Assembly (NCBI RefSeq): GCF_021728415.1
Contig: NZ_JAKKDV010000001.1
Coordinates: 477,977-541,976 of the forward strand
Length of the DNA stretch: 64,000 nt
From: Flaviramulus multivorans
GTDB lineage: Bacteria; Bacteroidota; Bacteroidia; Flavobacteriales; Flavobacteriaceae
Reading direction: 5' to 3'
The notes beneath the pieces are model-generated. The model was not told the DNA's origin. It searched no databases and saw only the letters and a list, made by a program, of their open reading frames with translations. Shown in pieces: positions 59,133 to 64,000 of the stretch. How positions within the stretch are numbered: the stretch's first letter is position 1; each line of letters begins with the position of its first letter. Made by a program: the position numbers and the translations under genes.

Positions 59133-61480
59133 ACAAAGTAATAACCTACATAAAACGCAACAAAATTAAATCGGCAACTATTGCTGTGCTTTTAATTGTC
59201 TATTATTTCTGTTTACCAAGACAACTTTTTAAAGACCCAACTGCTACAGTTATTACAAGTAAAAATAACGAGTTGCTTGGAGCACAAATTGCTAAAGATG
59301 GCCAATGGCGATTTCCGCATAACGATAGTATTCCAGAAAAATTTAAAACTTGCATTATTCAATTTGAGGACGAATATTTTTACAAACATCCTGGTTTTAA
59401 TCCTGTTTCAATTTTCAAAGCCTTACGTGAGAAGTTAAAATCTGATGGTATAAAACGTGGCGGAAGCACCTTAACGCAACAAGTTATTCGCTTATCCAGA
59501 AAAGGAAAGAATAGAACTTATTTTGAAAAAGTCATTGAAATTATCCTAGCCACACGACTAGAGTTTAGAGCTTCAAAAGACCATATTTTATCTTATTACA
59601 GCAGTAATGCTCCTTTTGGCGGTAATGTTGTTGGGCTAGACGCAGCTTCATGGCGTTATTTTAATATAAATGCCAACGAACTCTCTTGGGCAGAAAGTGC
59701 AACACTCGCGGTTTTACCTAATGCGCCTAGTTTAATTTATCCTGGGAAAAATCAAGAACGTTTACTTGAAAAACGTAATCGCCTTTTAAAAAAATTACTA
59801 GAAAATGAAGTTATTGACTCGTTAACCTATAAACTTTCTATTGTTGAAGGATTACCTCAAAAACCGCATCCTTTACCACGAGTTGCTCCTCATTTGCTAC
59901 AAAAAGTAGCACAAAACTATTCAGGAGAGCGTATTCAAACCACTATCGATACACGGTTACAACAACAAGTTAATCGTATTATAAAAACACATTACAATCA
60001 ATTAAGTCAGAATAAAATTTACAATGCAGCCGTTTTGGTTTTAGATGTAAAAACGAGGCAAGTAATGGCTTATGTTGGAAATTCTCCAACTGATAAAGCG
60101 CATCAAAAAGATGTAGATGTTATTGACAAACCCAGAAGTACAGGCAGTATTTTAAAACCCTTTTTATATACGGCCATGTTGGATGCTGGCGACATGCTCC
60201 CCAATACTTTGGTAGCCGATGTGCCCACGCAGTTTGGGAGTTATAATCCTGAAAATTACAACAAAACCTATGATGGTGCAGTACCAGCAAGCAGAGCCTT
60301 ATCGCGTTCGTTAAATGTGCCATCCGTAAGAATGCTTCAGAAGTTTGGATTGGATAGATTTCACCATTATTTAAAAACACTTCAGCTTAAAGATTTAAAA
60401 TACAACGCCAATCATTATGGACTATCGCTCATTTTAGGAGGCGCAGAAAGCAACCTTTGGGATTTATGTAAAAGCTATGCAGCATTGTCTTCAACATTAA
60501 ATCATTTTTCTGAAACTTCTAGTGAATATTATGCCAATGAATTTTGCGAACCTACTTTTTTAGCTTCAGAAACCATTGACTTCGGAAAAAAAACATCAGG
60601 CAAAACTTTGTTTGATGCAGCTTCGATTTATTTGACATACGAAAGTTTAAAAGAAGTAAACAGACCTGAAGGTGACGAAAGCTGGGAGTTTTTTGATGGC
60701 TCCAAACAAATTGCTTGGAAAACAGGTACCAGTTTTGGCTTTCGCGATGCTTGGGCCATTGGAACTACAAAAGATTACGTAGTTGGCGTTTGGGTTGGAA
60801 ATGCTGATGGCGAAGGTAGACCTGGTTTGGTTGGTGTGCAAGCTGCTGCACCTATTTTGTTCGATGTATTTGATGTGTTACCAAATAGCGAGTGGTTTGC
60901 AAAACCGTTTGATGAAATGCAAGAGGTCTCCATCTGTAAAAAAAGTGGTCATCGTGCGTCACCAAATTGTGATGACACTGAAGATAAATTCATTCAATTA
61001 AGCGGATTAAAAACGAAACCTTGTCCGTATCATGTGCTGGTGCATTTAGATAAAACAGAAACGTATCAAGTTAATTCGTCTTGTGAAGACTTAAATAATA
61101 TAACACATAAATCTTGGTTTACTTTACCGCCTTTAATGGCTTATTACTACAAAACCAATAACCCTTTTTACAAACCATTGCCCAAATTTAGAAATGATTG
61201 CTTAGGCGAAAGTACAATTACAATGGAATTTATTTATCCTAAGGAAAACAACACTATTTTTTTACCAAAAGATTTTGACGGAACAACGAATGATTTAGTG
61301 TTAAAAATAGCGCATTCTAAACCTGAATCTAAATTATTCTGGTATGTTGATGATACTTATATTGGCAGCACAAAAGATATTCATGAATTGGCAATAATCC
61401 CAAAAGAAGGAAAACATATTATAACCGTTGTTGATGAATTTGGAAATGAAGCAAAACGATATTTTACAATTTCAAATTAA
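59129..61480 (+). CDS. pbpC: Penicillin-binding protein 1C
   Basis: Bifunctional class A PBP, 783 residues, anchored by one membrane helix (about 15-30). The glycosyltransferase 51 domain has the catalytic Glu in FEDEYFYKHPG and RGGSTLTQQV. The transpeptidase has SILK (SxxK, within RSTGSILKP), SLN (SRSLNVPSV) and KTG (WKTGTSFGF). The C-terminal BiPBP_C domain follows (about 690-783). PBP1C is often encoded near alpha-2-macroglobulin and presumed to repair the cell wall together with it. It starts with GTG overlapping the ABM gene. Confidence 0.93.
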   Translation: MNKVITYIKRNKIKSATIAVLLIVYYFCLPRQLFKDPTATVITSKNNELLGAQIAKDGQWRFPHNDSIPEKFKTCIIQFEDEYFYKHPGFNPVSIFKALREKLKSDGIKRGGSTLTQQVIRLSRKGKNRTYFEKVIEIILATRLEFRASKDHILSYYSSNAPFGGNVVGLDAASWRYFNINANELSWAESATLAVLPNAPSLIYPGKNQERLLEKRNRLLKKLLENEVIDSLTYKLSIVEGLPQKPHPLPRVAPHLLQKVAQNYSGERIQTTIDTRLQQQVNRIIKTHYNQLSQNKIYNAAVLVLDVKTRQVMAYVGNSPTDKAHQKDVDVIDKPRSTGSILKPFLYTAMLDAGDMLPNTLVADVPTQFGSYNPENYNKTYDGAVPASRALSRSLNVPSVRMLQKFGLDRFHHYLKTLQLKDLKYNANHYGLSLILGGAESNLWDLCKSYAALSSTLNHFSETSSEYYANEFCEPTFLASETIDFGKKTSGKTLFDAASIYLTYESLKEVNRPEGDESWEFFDGSKQIAWKTGTSFGFRDAWAIGTTKDYVVGVWVGNADGEGRPGLVGVQAAAPILFDVFDVLPNSEWFAKPFDEMQEVSICKKSGHRASPNCDDTEDKFIQLSGLKTKPCPYHVLVHLDKTETYQVNSSCEDLNNITHKSWFTLPPLMAYYYKTNNPFYKPLPKFRNDCLGESTITMEFIYPKENNTIFLPKDFDGTTNDLVLKIAHSKPESKLFWYVDDTYIGSTKDIHELAIIPKEGKHIITVVDEFGNEAKRYFTISN

Positions 61481-62358
61481 GGCTGCTTTCTAACATAAGT
61501 TTTAATCATACTATGGTCGGATTTAAAGGTGCTTATTTTTTCTGTTTTCAGAATTTTTAAGTCTTTAGAAACCCAAATATGATCTAAGGAAAGTAAAGGG
61601 ATATTCCAAAACCAAGTTTCCCTAAAACCGTTACCCTTTTTATTGAAAGCATGTTGAAAATTGCTCTTAATTTTTTTTAAGTATTTAGACTCATATGGCA
61701 CATTAAAATCGCCTAAAAGAATGGTGTTTTCATCTTTTATTACAACAGAATCAACAAAAGTTAATTCCCATTCGCGTGGAACATCTGTACTTCCCGAAAC
61801 ATCAATAGCATAAAAATTTATTTCATTAGTTTCAAAATTTATCACAGTAGATTTGTGCTTTGATGGCACTTCACTTTTTATAATTATAGGCGTTTTAGAA
61901 AAAATACTAATATCACTTTCAGATTGATAAAAATGATAGTTGGGATATTCTTGAGTAAGATTTTTTATGTTATATGCTCTGCTATATTCAACTAATACTA
62001 AAACATCTGGCACTATTCCGTTATTTTCTTGAAAAGCTTCAACAAATCCCCGTTCATGTGCAGCATTCCAAAAAACTACCTCCATGTCCGATTCCTTTAA
62101 ATCTTCTGAAAAATGTATTTTAAAACTACGCCCCAGCCAAAGGATTAGTAAGATGCCCGCTAAAATTAAGTTATACTTTCTTTGTTTTAAGAACACGGAT
62201 AGAAGTAAAACTATAAGTATAATTATAGGTAACGGAAAAAGATAAAAGTATAGCGAATCTTGATAGGTTCGTTCTTTAAAAACAAAATGAATTAACAATA
62301 AACTTAAAACAATTACAATGTTTATAAACTGTAAAACAAATTGTAAAATTTTAAGCAT
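61477..62358 (-). CDS. Endonuclease/exonuclease/phosphatase (EEP)-family membrane protein
   Basis: Three N-terminal membrane helices (about 5-25, 35-55 and 65-85), then an EEP-fold domain: MEVVFWNAAHERG, catalytic-type Glu in VLVLVEYSR, GDFNVP and the final LDHIWVSKDL...KSDHSMI, as in metal-dependent phosphodiesterases. It could act on nucleic acid, phospholipid or another phosphoester on the far side of the membrane. The ATG at 62358 overlaps the YciI-like stop (TAATG). The end overlaps the convergent pbpC stop by 4 bp. Confidence 0.85.
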   Translation of the reverse strand: MLKILQFVLQFINIVIVLSLLLIHFVFKERTYQDSLYFYLFPLPIIILIVLLLSVFLKQRKYNLILAGILLILWLGRSFKIHFSEDLKESDMEVVFWNAAHERGFVEAFQENNGIVPDVLVLVEYSRAYNIKNLTQEYPNYHFYQSESDISIFSKTPIIIKSEVPSKHKSTVINFETNEINFYAIDVSGSTDVPREWELTFVDSVVIKDENTILLGDFNVPYESKYLKKIKSNFQHAFNKKGNGFRETWFWNIPLLSLDHIWVSKDLKILKTEKISTFKSDHSMIKTYVRKQP

Positions 62359-62903
62359 TACCTTAACGGAAATCCTTTTGCTGCCCACCATGGATGTATT
62401 TCAATTTCTAAACGACCTGCTTTAACCATTGGGTCTGCATTGGCTAAACTATCAGCCATTTTCTGGGTTGGCACATTGTAAATAGTAATACCTCTAATAT
62501 CACCGTCATCTCCAAAAGGCCCAGAAATATCGGCATAACCCAAGTCATACATTTTAGCAAGATATGCTAAATGCTCTTTCTGAAGTTCAGCAGCTTCCTC
62601 TTCATTCTGCCCTCTAATCGGCCCTCGTTTTAAAAATGCTATAAAATACTGTTGCATTAAAATCGTGTCTTGGGTTTTGTCATCAATATAATCAAAGGTT
62701 TTAAACCCTTTTGATGTTAGTTCTTCTTTAATCTGTTTTGTGGATTTTGTTATAGGCGTTTCAATAACTTCAATTATAGAATCAACCGCTGGTTTCGTGT
62801 TTTCAATGTCATCTTTAATATCATTCATCGATGCTTTGGTTTCATCTTTACACGCCATAATTGTTATTCCAATAACGATTATAACTAAGAGTTTTCTAAT
62901 CAT
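62358..62903 (-). CDS. YciI-like domain lipoprotein
   Basis: Lipoprotein (MIRKLLVIIVIGITIMAC) with a charged linker and a YCII-type domain (QYFIAFLKRGPIRGQNEEEAAELQKEHLAYLAKMYDLGYADISGPFGDDGDIRGITIYN), including His and Asp at the positions usual for YCII. Location is periplasmic or outer membrane; activity unknown. The ATG at 62903 overlaps the CYTH stop as ATGA; the frame ATG at 62909 adds two residues. It forms an operon with the CYTH and EEP genes. Confidence 0.83.
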   Translation of the reverse strand: MIRKLLVIIVIGITIMACKDETKASMNDIKDDIENTKPAVDSIIEVIETPITKSTKQIKEELTSKGFKTFDYIDDKTQDTILMQQYFIAFLKRGPIRGQNEEEAAELQKEHLAYLAKMYDLGYADISGPFGDDGDIRGITIYNVPTQKMADSLANADPMVKAGRLEIEIHPWWAAKGFPLR

Positions 62904-63370
62904 TTCCATGATTTATAAGGTGTTTTACTTAATTGTGAATTGTAATATTTTATATTTCCTGTGACTTCCTCACCCAACCAATTTGGTTTTTCAAATGCTT
63001 CGTTTTCGCTCTCTAATTCAACCTCTGCAATCACTAAACCTTGATTGTCTCCAAAAAATTCATCTACTTCAAAAGTATGATTTTTAACAGTGACTTCATA
63101 ACGCGTTTTGTCAATTATCGTTGGTTCGCAAAGATTTAACAAAACTTCGGCGTCCTGCTTTGTAATTTCCTTTTCCCATTCAAATCGTGATAATCCATTT
63201 TTAGATGATAATCCCTTTATGGTTAAAAAACCCGTTTCTTCTTTTATTCTTACTCGCACAGTACGTTGTTTGTCTGAATTTAAAAAACCTTGAATAATCC
63301 TAGTTTTTTTAAAAGCGTCCGTTTTAAAAACATCCGATTTGACTAAAAATTTCCGTTCTATTTCAATCAT
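62900..63370 (-). CDS. CYTH-domain protein (class IV adenylate cyclase/triphosphatase fold)
   Basis: A 156-residue triphosphate tunnel metalloenzyme. IEIERKFLV is the EXEXK signature at residues 2-9; tunnel residues include TRIIQGFL, TVRVRIKEETGFLTIKG and YEVTVKNHTFEVDEFFGDNQGLVIAEVELESE. Members hydrolyse inorganic or nucleoside triphosphates; the substrate here is not known. It starts the leftward CYTH-YciI-EEP operon, upstream of dinB in the opposite direction. Confidence 0.9.
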   Translation of the reverse strand: MIEIERKFLVKSDVFKTDAFKKTRIIQGFLNSDKQRTVRVRIKEETGFLTIKGLSSKNGLSRFEWEKEITKQDAEVLLNLCEPTIIDKTRYEVTVKNHTFEVDEFFGDNQGLVIAEVELESENEAFEKPNWLGEEVTGNIKYYNSQLSKTPYKSWK

Positions 63371-63383
63371 AACTATTTTAAAG

Positions 63384-63420
63384 TTCTCGATACATCCCGA
63401 TAAAAAATCGGGACACTCGA
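63384..63420. repeat. Inverted repeat between the CYTH and dinB genes
   Basis: TCCCGAT-aaaa-ATCGGGA core within outer GTTCTCGA/TCGAAC arms. It lies between divergent genes and is another palindromic intergenic repeat of the chromosome, smaller than the paired hairpins. Confidence 0.6.
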
Positions 63421-63453
63421 ACTGACATTCGTATTAATGTCTAAATTTACACT

Positions 63454-64000
63454 ATGTCTGAGGATTTACCAATACGAAAAATTATTCATGTTGATATGGA
63501 TGCATTTTATGCTTCCGTTGAGCAAATGGATAATCCTGATTTAAAAGGAAAACCTATTGCTGTTGGTGGCGGTGGCAAGCGTGGTGTGGTAAATGCTGCA
63601 AGTTATGAAGCCCGGAAATTTGGGGTTAAAAGTGCCATGGCTGGAAATTTGGCTGCCAAACTTTGCCCTGGTTTAATTTTTGTAAGACCCAATTTTGAAC
63701 GCTATACAGAAATTTCAAAAAAAATTAGAGCCATTTTTTATGAATATACCGATTTGGTAGAACCGCTATCACTTGATGAAGCTTATTTAGATGTAACGAA
63801 TAATAAAAAAGGAAACCCAAGTGCATCGTTAATTGCTAAAGACATTCGGGAACGCATTTTTAACGAAATTGGTTTAACGGCTTCTGCGGGAATTTCAATT
63901 AATAAATTTATTGCGAAAGTTGCGAGTGATTATAATAAACCTAACGGACAAAAAACCGTAAACCCTGAAGAAGTTACTAACTTTTTAGAGCAACTAGATA
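63454..64000 (+). CDS. dinB: DNA polymerase IV (5' part, cut by window end)
   Basis: Y-family error-prone polymerase, about 182 residues visible. Metal-binding HVDMDAFYASVEQ (Asp of DMD at about 14), VNAASYEARKFGVKSAM and PLSLDEAYLDV (second metal carboxylates) are intact; SAGISINKFIAKVASDYNKPNGQ is the helix-hairpin-helix edge. It is used in translesion synthesis and stress mutagenesis. The ATG at 63454 gives the expected family start. The remaining part is outside the window. Confidence 0.95.
   Translation, partial: MSEDLPIRKIIHVDMDAFYASVEQMDNPDLKGKPIAVGGGGKRGVVNAASYEARKFGVKSAMAGNLAAKLCPGLIFVRPNFERYTEISKKIRAIFYEYTDLVEPLSLDEAYLDVTNNKKGNPSASLIAKDIRERIFNEIGLTASAGISINKFIAKVASDYNKPNGQKTVNPEEVTNFLEQLD

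Noticed and set aside
1-64000. CRISPR arrays, tRNA and rRNA genes
   Set aside because: No regularly spaced repeats and no cloverleaf with a TTCGA-type T-loop were seen; the only tRNA-like trace is the uncertain fragment near 20,050.

Overview
The window reads as a chromosome segment of a marine-type member of the family Flavobacteriaceae (phylum Bacteroidota). The evidence is an AT-rich genome, a TTG/TAnnTTTG promoter, very tight operons with TAATG and ATGA overlaps, many lipoproteins with a Bacteroidota-style signal peptide, a complete Bat (aerotolerance) operon, and family-typical genes such as DUF6090, CvpA, DUF2490 and a bacterial alpha-2-macroglobulin. The genus cannot be read from the sequence. 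No tRNA, rRNA or CRISPR array was found.

Positions 1 to about 20,070 are accessory DNA that looks like one integrative element running in from the left. It ends with a tyrosine recombinase (19874-18618), a hypothetical partner, an excisionase-type HTH protein and a DUF3987 protein. Just beyond the recombinase lie a possible tRNA-3'-end-like att sequence and a terminator. From left to right the element carries: a type III-like restriction-modification operon (res, cut by the window edge; mod; and a third gene with a nuclease-like motif); a recombination/replication-like module (DUF3871, a RecA-like ATPase and a small conserved protein); an operon of a helicase and a NACHT ATPase whose reading frame is broken in two; a nuclease-like cassette bounded by an attC-like imperfect inverted repeat; an exonuclease VII large-subunit-like protein anchored by a C-terminal membrane helix; a lipoprotein; and an HTH regulator with two operator-like palindromes. 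The split HEPN?-NACHT plus helicase operon and the membrane-anchored XseA-like protein are the best candidates for undescribed defence functions.

Positions 20,100 to 32,150 hold ordinary chromosomal genes: an FGE-like lipoprotein, yicC-gmk-nadD, DUF6090, an MscS channel, small lipoproteins, gpsA, pheS and cvpA. Positions 32,200 to 37,170 hold two SulP anion transporters with a beta-carbonic anhydrase and a DUF2490 outer-membrane-type protein, which suggests bicarbonate uptake and handling. Positions 37,600 to 46,840 are the Bat operon, read leftwards: moxR, DUF58, a BatD-like protein, batA, batB, batC, batD, batE.

Positions 47,000 to 64,000 hold an SDR oxidoreductase, an AlbA_2/Schlafen-like protein, an ALDH7-type dehydrogenase and an isoaspartyl peptidase/asparaginase. 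Next come a 1856-residue alpha-2-macroglobulin lipoprotein with the CLEQ thioester and, three genes later, pbpC, the classical periplasmic protection and cell-wall repair pairing. The window closes with EEP-, YciI- and CYTH-family genes and the 5' part of dinB, which is cut by the window end. Paired-hairpin REP-like repeats are scattered through the chromosomal half and were not noticed in the island.
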